Assembly (NCBI GenBank): GCA_001829505.1
Contig: MIBK01000187.1
Coordinates: forward strand, 41,285-48,571
From: Spirochaetes bacterium RBG_16_67_19
GTDB taxonomy: Bacteria > Spirochaetota > Spirochaetia > SZUA-6 > DRHE01
Direction: 5' to 3'
Length of the DNA stretch: 7,287 bases
In this document: positions 1 through 7,283 of the stretch, piece after piece
Layout of the letters: every line of letters starts with the position of its first letter
How positions within the stretch are numbered: position 1 is the first letter of the stretch
The notes under the pieces: model-generated
What the model was told of the DNA's origin: nothing
Databases searched by the model: none
What the model saw: the letters and a program-made list of their open reading frames with translations, nothing else
Position numbers and translations under genes: made by a program

Positions 1-308
1 GAGTAGTCGTCCGTGCGCCGGGGCCGGCGGTTGGCCGTGTAGTTGGCCACCATGGAATCCACGTTTCCTGAAGTGATGCCGGCGAACAGCCGCGGCCGGC
101 CCATGACCTGGAAGTCGGCCGTCCCCCGCCAGTCCGGCTGGGCCACGATGCCCACGCGGTATCCCAGGCTTTCCAGCAGGCGCGCAATCAGCGCCGTGCC
201 GAACGAGGGGTGGTCCACGTAGGCGTCGCCGCTCACCAGCAGCACGTCCAGCTGGTCCCAGCCGCGCTCCTGCATCTCCTCCCGCGACGTGGGCAGGAAG
301 GGGCTCAT
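1..308 (-). CDS. ygiQ: YgiQ-family radical SAM protein, N-terminal part (runs off the left edge)
   Basis: Reading the minus strand from the ATG at 308 gives 102 complete codons that stay open to the window edge. The product begins MSPFLPTSREEMQERGWDQL, followed by a stretch containing VSGDAYVDHPSFG, then GIVAQPDW, GRPRLFAGITSGNVDSMV and NYTANRRPRRTDDYS. This order (the FLPT-REEM opening, GDAYVDHPSFG, IAQPDW, G-TSGN-DSMV, YTA-R--R-DD) is the recognisable N-terminal domain of YgiQ/UPF0313 proteins. These carry a radical SAM core further downstream, which lies outside the window, and their reaction is not well established. The start at 308 matches the family's usual beginning. An in-frame ATG at 326 would add six residues but has no better ribosome site. 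Upstream is AGGACC, too close to the ATG for a normal Shine-Dalgarno. The gene is divergent from the glutamate dehydrogenase, with 97 bp between the start codons. Confidence 0.93.
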   Translation of the reverse strand, partial: MSPFLPTSREEMQERGWDQLDVLLVSGDAYVDHPSFGTALIARLLESLGYRVGIVAQPDWRGTADFQVMGRPRLFAGITSGNVDSMVANYTANRRPRRTDDY

Positions 309-405
309 GGTCCTATCATACCCCATGGGTGCCCGCGGCGGCATTCCTATTCTCAAGATCGCGGTTTTGCGCTACTCTGAAGCATCCACACAGGAGGCAA
401 GAGGA
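309..405. promoter_or_regulatory. Divergent intergenic region between ygiQ and the glutamate dehydrogenase gene
   Basis: These 97 bp separate two divergent start codons, so promoters for both genes would be expected here or just inside the neighbouring genes. On the minus strand a TATGAT hexamer (320 down to 315) lies six bases before the ygiQ ATG and resembles a -10 box, but no good -35 box is visible at the usual distance. On the plus strand no convincing sigma-70 pair is visible; TATTCT at 348-353 is at best a weak -10 candidate. The promoter assignment is inference from gene arrangement. Confidence 0.35.
392..397 (+). promoter_or_regulatory. Strong Shine-Dalgarno (AGGAGG) that sets the glutamate dehydrogenase start
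   Basis: AGGAGG lies eight bases before the ATG at 406, which is optimal spacing. The reading frame is open upstream to 289, but that extension overlaps the ygiQ start region, lacks a comparable ribosome site and adds residues with no family resemblance. The ATG at 406 is therefore the preferred start. Confidence 0.85.
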
Positions 406-3296
406 ATGTCCAAAGTCAGGCAGGGGGACGCAGGTCCGTTGAGCACGGAGCAGGTGGCCAGGCTGGAAGAGCTGCTGCTGGCCTCGGGATATCTTTCCCA
501 GGAGAAGGCCCGGGAGCTGCTCCATTGGTTCCTGCACGAGCTGGGCATCGATCCGTACTACTTCAGCGTCACCACCGTGGAGGAGATCGCCAGCCACCTG
601 ATCGCCATCGGGGCCTCTCGCCTGGCCGCCCAGGCCGGCGGCGCGGCGGTGGGCATCGAGCTGAAGAACGAGCGCGAGGACCGGGCCGTCTACATCGTGG
701 AGGAGGAGCCGGTGCGCACCAACGAAATCGAGAAGCGCATCGAGGCCCGCTATCCCCTGTGGCGCCTGGAAAGCTACATGGCCAAGGAGAAGGGCCGCCC
801 CTTCCTGCGCCTGTACATCCTCAACCGCCCGGACTACGGGCCGCCCCTGGCCTCCGGCGAAGCCCCGGACTTCGAGCGGGCCGCCGACTGCCTGTTCCTG
901 GATCGCTCCGCCCAGGCCACCAAGGAGCGCTACCGGGCCATGTGGGAGCTGATGAACGAGCGCGAGGTGCCCGTGGTCTCGGTCACGGACAAGGCCGAGA
1001 GCGGGGAAACCCGCATCATGATCGGCATCCACTCCGGCCGCTCGCAGAACTTCCTGAACCTCTTCTCCAACCTGTTCGACCAGTACCACCTGCATTCCAA
1101 CCGCAAGCACCGCGAGATCTTCTCGGACAACAAGAAGATCTACTCGCTGTACTTCGACCGGCTGGAGCCCAGGACCGCCGAGGCCTTCTCGCGCGACCTG
1201 CTGGGCGTGATCATGCTGCCCCAGCACCCGCTAACCTCCCTGTTCACCAACGGAACCTGCCTGCCCCAGCAGACCCTGTACGCCCTGGCCGGGGCCTCCT
1301 ACACCCATCAATTCCTGACCATGCTCACCGAGGAGTACGCCACGGTGGCCGAGGCGCTGCGCGACCAGCCGGAGGTGCGCGGCATCGTGGACCGCTGGAA
1401 GCGCAGCCTGACCAAGAACACCTTCTCCGAGGACGTCATCACCGCCGCGGTGACGGCCAACACCGGCATCACCAACCTCCTCTACGAGCACTTCTGCGCC
1501 CGCCTGGATCCGGGCCGCAAGGCCGACGGCAAGGGGCCGGCCGGCGGCCTGGAGGCCCTGGAGCGCAGGATCCAGGAGGAGTTGGAGCGGGAAGTGGCCG
1601 GGGAGCGGGAGCGCACCATCCTGCGCACCTTCCTGACCTTCAACCAGGCGGTGCTGCGCACCAACTTCTTCATCCAGAACAAGCGCTGCCTGTCCTTCAA
1701 GCTGGACCCCGGGGTGGTGCAGGGGCGGGAGTACCCGAACCGGCCCTTCGGGGCCTACTCTTCGTGGGCCGCGAGTTCATCGGCTTCCACATCCGCTTCC
1801 GGGACATCGCCCGCGGCGGCATCCGCATCGTGAAGTCCGGCAGCCGCGCGGAGTACGAGCAAAACCGGGACACGATCTTCCTGGAGAACTACAACCTGGC
1901 CGACACCCAGCAACGCAAGAACAAGGACATCCCGGAAGGCGGGGCCAAGGGCACGCTGCTGCTGCGGCTGCGCAACCAGGACGAGGTGCGGGAGGCCTTC
2001 GTCAGCTACATCGACGCCCTGCTGGACCTGCTGCTGCCCCGCAAGGACGTGCTGGACCTGGAGGGCCGGCAGGACATCCTGTTCCTGGGCCCCGACGAGC
2101 GTACCGCGGAGTTGATGGACTTCGCCGCCCTGTACGCGGGCCGGCGCAAGTACAAGTACTGGAAGGCCTTCACCACCGGCAAATCCCCGACCATCGGCGG
2201 CATCCCGCACGACATGTTCGGCATGACCACCGCGGGCGTGCACGAATACGTTCTGGCCGTGCTGGAAAAGCTGGGGCTCAAGGAGGAGGCCCTGACCAAG
2301 GTGCAGACCGGGGGCCCGGACGGGGACCTGGGCAGCAACGAGATCCTGATGTCCAAGGACCGGACCATCGCGGTGGTCGACGGCAGCGGCGTTCTGTACG
2401 ACCCCAAGGGCCTGAACCGGGAGGAGCTCGCCCGCCTGGCCCGGGAGCGGGTGATGGTCGACCGCTTCGACCGCAAGCTGCTGTCGAAGAACGGCTTCTA
2501 CGTGGGGGTGAAGGACCGCGACGCGCGCCTGCCGGACGGCACGGTGGTCCACAACGGCGAAGTGTTCCGCAACACCTTCCATTTCAATCCCCTGGCCAAG
2601 GCGGACCTGTTCGTGCCCTGCGGCGGCCGCCCCGGGGCGGTCAACATCACCAACTGGCGGCAGCTGCTGGACGAGCAGGGCAAGCCGAAATTCCGGGTCA
2701 TCGTGGAGGGGGCCAACCTGTTCATCACCGAGGACGCCCGCCTGCGCCTGGAGGAGCACGGCGTGGTGCTGGTCAAGGACGCCTCGGCCAACAAGGGCGG
2801 GGTCACCTCCTCCTCCCTGGAGGTGTACGCCTCCCTGGCCCTGTCCGATGAGGAGTTCCAGAAGCACATGGTGGTGGGCGCCGACGGCAAGATCTCGGCC
2901 TTCCGCAAGCGCTACGTGGAGCAGATCCTGGCCATCATCCGGGCCAACGCCCGGGCCGAGTTCGAGCTGATGTGGCGGGAGCACCAGGCGCACCAGGTGC
3001 CCCTGGCCCTGTTGAGCAACCGCATCAGCGAGCGCATCAACGCCACGGCCGACGCCATGGCCGCCTCCGCGCTGGTCAAGGATTTCAAGCTGCGCCGCAA
3101 GGTGCTGACCCAGTGCACTCCCGCCGCCCTGCTGGAGCTGGTGGGCATCGAAAACATCATGGCCAGGGTGCCGGAGAACTACCTGGACGCCCTGGTGGCC
3201 ACCACCGTGGCCACCCGCTTCATCTACGGCCGGGGGCTGGCGGCCAACGAGGTGGATTTCTACGGCTTCATCGCCGAGCTGGAGCGCTCGGCATAG
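406..3296 (+). CDS. Large NAD-dependent glutamate dehydrogenase, interrupted by a frameshift near 1750-1755
   Basis: The product should oxidatively deaminate L-glutamate to 2-oxoglutarate and ammonium with NAD+, in the cytoplasm. About 450 N-terminal residues (406 to about 1752) match the regulatory half of large glutamate dehydrogenases. The catalytic half follows in another frame to the stop at 3294-3296. That half shows FRDIARGGIRI just after the join, NKDIPEGGAKG at 1920-1952 (glycine-rich substrate site; the lysine at 1947 is the likely catalytic residue), KSPTIGGIPHDMFGMTTAGV, and the nucleotide-binding GGPDGDLGSNEI at 2310-2345. VEGANLFIT and SANKGGVTSSS follow. The repaired protein would be about 963 residues, close to the 115-kDa-type enzymes and shorter than the roughly 1600-residue Pseudomonas type. 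Without repair, translation stops at 1831-1833 after 475 residues, the last 26 or so out of frame, with no catalytic domain. The gene appears to stand alone, with its own Shine-Dalgarno and terminator. Function is clear; whether it is active in this genome is open. Confidence 0.9.
1750..1755 (+). other. Frameshift site (GGGGCC) inside the glutamate dehydrogenase gene
   Basis: Upstream of this site the family-like protein is read in the frame of 406 and ends in EYPNRPFG. Downstream the family-like protein LLFVGREFIGFHIRFRD is read one frame back, from 1755. Adding one G or one C to the GGGGCC run restores a continuous PFG-(G or A)-LLFVGREF reading. The change is thus equivalent to loss of one base in a short G/C run. 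The original frame continues only 26 or so codons as a serine/alanine-rich tail to a TGA or equivalent stop ending at 1833. No X-XXY-YYZ slippery heptamer is seen in the original frame, so programmed frameshifting is not well supported. Confidence 0.85.
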
Positions 3297-3321
3297 ATAG
3301 CGCGGATTGGATCGGCATTAT

Positions 3322-3353
3322 CGGCCGGCTGAGGAGCCTCATCCGGCCGTTTT
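3322..3353 (+). terminator. Rho-independent terminator of the glutamate dehydrogenase gene
   Basis: CGGCCGG (3322-3328) pairs with CCGGCCG (3343-3349). After one C/T mismatch, TGAG (3330-3333) pairs with CTCA (3338-3341) around a GAGC loop. A TTTT run follows at 3350-3353. The hairpin lies 25 bases after the dehydrogenase stop. The last T of the tract is the first plus-strand base of the convergent radical SAM gene's stop codon. In the opposite direction the same hairpin is followed by ATAATGCC, which is not a good U-tract, so it may serve the convergent gene only weakly. Confidence 0.85.
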
Positions 3354-5191
3354 CACGCGCTTTGGAATACCAACAACCTTGACAGGCCTTTGTAGATTTC
3401 TCGAAGCTCCTTTGCTTCTTCAGGCTTGAGGCTGTGGCGGATCAGCAGAATCGGGTGCTCCTCCAACACGTCCCGGGCCGTCGAAAGCAGGCGCGGGGTA
3501 TATTCCACGATCAGGTCGAAGGGCGGCACCTGCTCGTAGTGGCGCCGGGCGGCATCCGGGTTGGCGGTCAGGTGATACAGGCGCGCCGAGAAGCGGCCCT
3601 GGAGGTCCTCCTGGTAATAGCGGCTGCGATCGAAGTAATTCCCGGGACGGTGGAAGGCTTCGGCCAGGTGCAGCGCGGGCTCCAGCGGCGGGGTGCTCTG
3701 CGCCTCGATCACCAGCTGGAACAGGGCGAAGGGATTGGCCGCCAGCAGGCGCTCGCCCAGGCGGCGCAGCTCGTCCAGGCCGACGGCGCTGGCCAGCTGC
3801 GCCGCGGAGAGCAGCAGGGTCACGCAGCTGGCCAGGCCCAGGGAGCCGGGGTCCGCAGCGGCGCGCTCCAGGAGCTGCAGGCCGCGCAGGGAGGCGGCGG
3901 GCGAGCCGCTGCGCAGGTCCAGGCAGGAGGTGATGCCCGGCGCCGGATCCGCGAAGCGCGGCACGAGCGGCGGGAACAGCTCTCCTTCCAGCTCTTCCTC
4001 GGCCAGGCGCACGCCCCGGAACAGGTCCGTCTCGCTCCAGCCTGGGGCGCGCAGGACCCAGTACGGCGGGGCGGGCATGTAGCCCACCCCGAGGGAGGCC
4101 GCCTCGCCGTGCAGCGCCGTGCCGGGAAGCACGGCCAGGGGGTAGACCTCGGCCCCTCCGGCCAGCCCGTGCCCCTTCAGGAACCGCAGCGTGGCGGCGA
4201 AGCCCTCCAGGTCGTCGCCCGGCAGGCCCAGGATCACTCCGGTGCGGATCTGGATGCCCTGGGCCTGCAGCCGGGCCGCACCGCGCAGGAAGGCCTCGCG
4301 CCGGAAACCGCGGCCGACCCTGTCCAGCGCCGCCCGGTTCACGGACTGCAGCCCAGCCTCCACGGAGGCGAAACCGGCCTGGCGCATGTGTCGGGCCGTC
4401 TCCGGCCCGACGGCCTCCAGGCGCAGCTCGGCGTGCAGGGGGATGCCCGTGGGATTCAGGGAGGCCAGCAGGGCCAGGCGCTCCTCCATGCCGCGGGCCG
4501 AGGTGAACGAGGGGTCCATCAGGTAGATCTCCGGCACCCCGCGGGCACGGGCCAAGGCGAACACCTCCGGCAGGAAGGTCTCGGGGAAGCGGCGCACCGA
4601 GGGGAACTGCTTGCCGTAGAAGCAGTAGCTGCAGCGGTGCGGGCAGCCGCGCAGGGTTTCCAGGTAAAGCGGCTCGTCGGCGCGGGCCTCCAGCGCTCCG
4701 CAGGCGTACGGGTTGGGCAGCGCCTCCAGGGAAGCCAGCGGGGCGCGGGTGAAGCGCGGCAGCGGCCGGCCTTCGCCGCGGCTGGCCGCTGCCAGCAGCG
4801 AAGCGAACACCGGCTCCCCCTCGCCCTGCACGAAGGCATCCACGGCCGGGTGGTCCAGCAGGGGCCGGCCCTCAATGATCTCCGGTCCGCCGAAGACCGC
4901 GCGCGAGGCCGGGGCCCGCTCCTTGAGGCGGGCGGCCAGCCACAGGCTGCGCTCCAGGTTCCACAGGTAGCAGCTGAAGCCCGTCAGGCCGGGTTCCTGG
5001 TCCGCGAGCCAGTCCAGGATGGCCGCGTCCCCTCCGTACCGGGCCAGCTCGCGGGGCGGGATGCGCACCTCACCCCGCAGCGCGGCGGGCAGGCAGGCCT
5101 TCAGGTAGCCGGCGGCCAGCGGCACGTTGGCTCCGGCCAGCGAAGGGTCCGGGTCGGGGAGGGGCAGCTGCAACAGGGCGACGGCGCACAT
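3353..5191 (-). CDS. B12-binding-type radical SAM protein of unknown substrate
   Basis: The 612-residue product has three parts. Residues 1-140 resemble the cobalamin-binding (Rossmann-like) domain of class B radical SAM enzymes, with NVPLAAGYLKA, TGFSCYLWN, VFGGPEI and VQGEGEPVF; the classic DxHxxG base-off motif is not visible. Residues 170-385 are the radical SAM core. RGCPHRCSYCFYGK supplies C183, C187 and C190 for the 4Fe-4S cluster; VEAGLQSVN, TGVILGLPGD and YPLAVLPGTAL follow as usual for B12-type members. Residues 430-612 form a helical C-terminal region I cannot assign. The FSCYLWN element recalls the B12/radical SAM proteins that carry DUF4080, but the match to that C-terminal domain is unproven. 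Chemistry would be SAM-radical based, possibly methylation or rearrangement. The start at 5191 has no strong Shine-Dalgarno (only AGG, about 14 bases before it). The gene is convergent with the dehydrogenase and divergent from the HAD-tldD operon. Confidence 0.88.
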   Translation of the reverse strand: MCAVALLQLPLPDPDPSLAGANVPLAAGYLKACLPAALRGEVRIPPRELARYGGDAAILDWLADQEPGLTGFSCYLWNLERSLWLAARLKERAPASRAVFGGPEIIEGRPLLDHPAVDAFVQGEGEPVFASLLAAASRGEGRPLPRFTRAPLASLEALPNPYACGALEARADEPLYLETLRGCPHRCSYCFYGKQFPSVRRFPETFLPEVFALARARGVPEIYLMDPSFTSARGMEERLALLASLNPTGIPLHAELRLEAVGPETARHMRQAGFASVEAGLQSVNRAALDRVGRGFRREAFLRGAARLQAQGIQIRTGVILGLPGDDLEGFAATLRFLKGHGLAGGAEVYPLAVLPGTALHGEAASLGVGYMPAPPYWVLRAPGWSETDLFRGVRLAEEELEGELFPPLVPRFADPAPGITSCLDLRSGSPAASLRGLQLLERAAADPGSLGLASCVTLLLSAAQLASAVGLDELRRLGERLLAANPFALFQLVIEAQSTPPLEPALHLAEAFHRPGNYFDRSRYYQEDLQGRFSARLYHLTANPDAARRHYEQVPPFDLIVEYTPRLLSTARDVLEEHPILLIRHSLKPEEAKELREIYKGLSRLLVFQSA

Positions 5192-5196
5192 TTCGA

Positions 5197-5225
5197 TTGA
5201 TGAAGCCTGGTGATTCCAGTAGATT
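5197..5225 (+). promoter_or_regulatory. Candidate promoter for the HAD-tldD operon
   Basis: TTGATG at 5197-5202 and TAGATT at 5220-5225 are separated by exactly 17 bases; each matches the sigma-70 consensus at four of six positions. Initiation would fall near 5232, only a few bases before the ATG at 5236, which would fit the lack of a Shine-Dalgarno there. This is a pattern match by eye in a relatively AT-rich spacer. Confidence 0.4.
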
Positions 5226-5246
5226 AACCGCGAACATGAAAGTCAA
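5218..5246 (-). promoter_or_regulatory. Candidate promoter for the radical SAM gene
   Basis: On the minus strand TTGACT (5246 down to 5241) and TCTACT (5223 down to 5218) are 17 bases apart, matching consensus at five and four of six positions. Initiation would fall near 5211, about 20 bases before the ATG at 5191. A second pairing, TTGACC (5252-5247) with TAATCT (5228-5223), is also possible. The site overlaps the opposite-facing promoter candidate and enters the HAD coding sequence, so the two divergent units could interfere. Confidence 0.3.
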
Positions 5247-5883
5247 GGTCAAGGCCGTAATCTTCGACTTCGGGCACGTGCTCACCCTACCTCCGCGCCC
5301 CGAGAACTGGTCCTGGCTGGCGGAGCGCTGCGGCCTGGGGCGGGAGGAGTTCCTCCGCGCTTTTCACGAGCTGCGCCCGGAGGTGGACCGCGGGACCTTG
5401 TCTCTGGACGAGTTCTGGGCGCGGATGGCGCGGCGCGGCGGCCGGACGGCCTCCGGAGCGCAGCTGCGCGAGCTGGCCGAGAAGGACCTGGAGGCCTGGA
5501 CCCGGCCCAACCCGGCGATGTTCGCCTGGGCCGAAGAGCTGCGCCGGGGAGGGTGGCTCACCGCCATCCTCTCGAACATGCCGCCTGATTTCATGCCGCT
5601 GATTCGGGAGCACTTCCCCGAAGCCGCCCTTTTTTCTCCGGCGGTATTCTCCTGCCACGTGGGCCTGGTCAAGCCGGAGCCGGGCATTTTCCAGCACTGT
5701 CTCCGGCTGCTCGATCTGCCGCCCGCCCGTACCCTGTTTCTGGACGACATGCCCGGGAACGTGGCCGCCGCCCGCGGCCAGGGCCTGCACGCCCTGGAGT
5801 TCCATTCCGTGGAGGTCTCGGGCGGGAGGCTGGCCGAGCAGTTCGAGCTGCCGGCCATCGAAGCTCTGAAGGTCCAGGGGTGA
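5236..5883 (+). CDS. HAD-superfamily hydrolase (probable phosphatase, HAD-IA/YihX-like)
   Basis: The 215-residue product carries the four HAD motifs in order. Motif I is VIFDFGHVLT with the nucleophile D11. Motif II is ILSNMP with S113. Motif III is GLVKPEPGIF with K146. Motif IV is LFLDDMPGNV with D170 and D171. A helical cap of about 80 residues sits between motifs I and II, as in the HAD-IA subclass. The second aspartate of motif I is replaced by glycine (DFG), as is common in the YihX/epoxide-hydrolase-N-terminal-like group, so phosphatase activity on a small sugar phosphate or similar is likely, but the substrate is unknown. I chose ATG 5236 because motif I then begins at the usual distance. 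TTG 5197 and ATG 5200 would add 13 or 12 residues with no family similarity. No Shine-Dalgarno precedes 5236. The gene overlaps tldD by 4 bp. Confidence 0.88.
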   Translation: MKVKVKAVIFDFGHVLTLPPRPENWSWLAERCGLGREEFLRAFHELRPEVDRGTLSLDEFWARMARRGGRTASGAQLRELAEKDLEAWTRPNPAMFAWAEELRRGGWLTAILSNMPPDFMPLIREHFPEAALFSPAVFSCHVGLVKPEPGIFQHCLRLLDLPPARTLFLDDMPGNVAAARGQGLHALEFHSVEVSGGRLAEQFELPAIEALKVQG

Positions 5884-7283
5884 GCGCCAGGGTCCCGTAT
5901 TCTCCCTACCTTTCCTCCGCCAGGAGCGGCTTCCGCCGCCTGGTCCGACGCCTCCGGCGGGAGTATGCCTACGCCTCGCTGCTGGCCACCGACTGCGCCG
6001 GCACGCGCTTCGAGGTGCGCCGCGGGCAGGTCTCGGTGCTGGACAGCCGCTGGAACGAGCGCGGCTGCGTGGTCAGGGTGCACGACGGCACCGGCTACAG
6101 GGAGGCCTCGTTCAACCGGCAGCTGGCCCCGGAGCAGGTGCTGCGGCTCCTGGAAGGGACCGCTGGCGGCGGAGCTCGGATGGAGTACCCCGTGCACCGC
6201 TCACCACCCCTTCGCCGCCGCTGGCGCTCCAGCGTGCGGCTTCTGCCGCAGGCGGCGGGCCCGGAGCGGATCCTGGCCCGCCTGGTCGACCTGCGCGATC
6301 GGGCCTTCGCCCGGTCCAGCCTGCTGGCCGACGTGCGCCTGGGGTTCGAGGCGGTCACCGTGCGCAAGCTGTTCCTCTCCGGGGGCCGCGAGCTGGAGCA
6401 GGCCTATCTGTGGTCCCAGGGGAGCCTGGTTCCCGTGGTGCGGCGCGGTGATGACACCCGCTACGTGCACGAAGCCTTCTCCGGGCTGAAAGGCGCGGAG
6501 CTGCTGGACGAAATGGAGGGAAAACTCGAGCGCACCGTGGCCCTGGCCGAGGAGCTGCTGACGGCCGGCAGGGTCAGCCCCGGCATGTACGAGGTGATCC
6601 TCTCCCCGGAAATCGCGGGCCTGCTGGCCCACGAGGCCTTCGGGCACGGCGTGGAGGCGGACATGTTCGTCAAGGGCCGGGCGCGGGCCGCCGACTACCT
6701 GGGCGCTCCCGTGGCCTCGGAGCTGGTGACCCTGCACGACGGCCCGCGCGCCGCCCGGCAGGTGGGCTCCTACTGGTTCGACGACGAGGGGACCCTGGGC
6801 GGGGACACGGTGACGGTGGAGAAGGGCGTCTTTCGCGCCGGCATCTCCGACCTGCTCTCGGCCCTCGCGCTGGGCACCCCGCCGACCGGGCACGGGCGGC
6901 GGGAATCCTTCGAGCGCAAGGCCTATGCCCGCATGGCCAACACCTTCTTCGCCGGCGGGACGGATCGCCTGCAGGACATGATCGCCTCGATCCGCCGGGG
7001 GTACCTGCTGGAGAAGTTCTCCAGCGGCATGGAGGACCCGCGCAACTGGGGCCTGCAGGGGATCGTGCTGTATGGGCGGGAGATCGCCGACGGACAACTC
7101 ACCGGGCGGCTGGTGTCCCCCGTGATCATGACCGGTTATGTCCCGGACGTGCTGGGCTCGGTGAGCGCCGCCACCGGCGAGGTCAGCCTGGTGGGCTCGG
7201 GCATGTGCGGCAAGGGACACAAGGAGTACATGAAGAACTCCATGGGCGGGCCGTACCTGAAGTGCCGGTTGAGGCTGGGCTGA
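5880..7283 (+). CDS. tldD: TldD-family zinc metalloprotease subunit
   Basis: The 467-residue product is close to the usual TldD length of about 480. The central LLAHEAFGHGVEAD holds the HExxxH zinc motif (H251, E252, H256). The C-terminal GSGMCGKGHKEYMKNSMGGP supplies C443 at the position of the conserved metal-binding cysteine of TldD. GLQGIVLYGREIADG and VIMTGYVPDVLGSV lie between them. TldD pairs with TldE/PmbA as a cytoplasmic heterodimeric peptidase known for trimming unfolded peptides, maturing microcin B17 and processing the CcdA antitoxin in E. coli. The presence of the HExxxH and cysteine identifies this as the catalytic TldD rather than TldE. The start is GTG at 5880, whose GTGA overlaps the HAD stop TGA (5881-5883), indicating translational coupling. 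A further ATG overlaps the tldD stop, so the operon continues past the window. Confidence 0.93.
   Translation: MSARVPYSPYLSSARSGFRRLVRRLRREYAYASLLATDCAGTRFEVRRGQVSVLDSRWNERGCVVRVHDGTGYREASFNRQLAPEQVLRLLEGTAGGGARMEYPVHRSPPLRRRWRSSVRLLPQAAGPERILARLVDLRDRAFARSSLLADVRLGFEAVTVRKLFLSGGRELEQAYLWSQGSLVPVVRRGDDTRYVHEAFSGLKGAELLDEMEGKLERTVALAEELLTAGRVSPGMYEVILSPEIAGLLAHEAFGHGVEADMFVKGRARAADYLGAPVASELVTLHDGPRAARQVGSYWFDDEGTLGGDTVTVEKGVFRAGISDLLSALALGTPPTGHGRRESFERKAYARMANTFFAGGTDRLQDMIASIRRGYLLEKFSSGMEDPRNWGLQGIVLYGREIADGQLTGRLVSPVIMTGYVPDVLGSVSAATGEVSLVGSGMCGKGHKEYMKNSMGGPYLKCRLRLG
7271..7274 (+). promoter_or_regulatory. Shine-Dalgarno (GAGG) for the gene beginning at 7283
   Basis: GAGG within the last codons of tldD lies eight bases before the ATG at 7283, a good position for ribosome binding. 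It supports reading the TGATG overlap as a real start. Confidence 0.5.

Noticed and set aside
525..1754. Upstream part of the 525-3296 open frame read as a protein extension
   Set aside because: Before about 1755 it reads as proline/glycine/arginine-rich nonsense, while the frame from 406 gives the conserved dehydrogenase N-terminal half. Only the part after the frameshift is real.
1749..1755. Programmed -1 ribosomal frameshift at CGGGGCC
   Set aside because: The codons in the original frame are TTC GGG GCC, which do not form an X-XXY-YYZ heptamer, and this enzyme family is not known for recoding. A base loss or sequence error is simpler.
1755..2993. A 412-codon open frame on the minus strand, antisense to the dehydrogenase
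   Set aside because: It mirrors a high-GC real gene, its translation is rich in V, H, G, Q and L with no recognisable motif, and it has no ribosome site. It is a shadow frame.
3434..5200. A 588-codon open frame on the plus strand, antisense to the radical SAM gene
   Set aside because: The translation is low-complexity (G, Q, R, A, V-rich) with no family motif, while the opposite strand encodes a clear radical SAM protein.
5241..5252. AGTCAAGGTCAA near-tandem repeat at the start of the HAD gene
   Set aside because: It encodes the KVKVK start of the protein. The repeat is most simply explained by codon repetition, although its reverse complement supplies -35-like hexamers.
6201..7220. A 339-codon minus-strand open frame opposite tldD
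   Set aside because: It has no motif or ribosome site, and the plus strand carries the HExxxH-bearing TldD; it is a shadow of GC-rich codon use.
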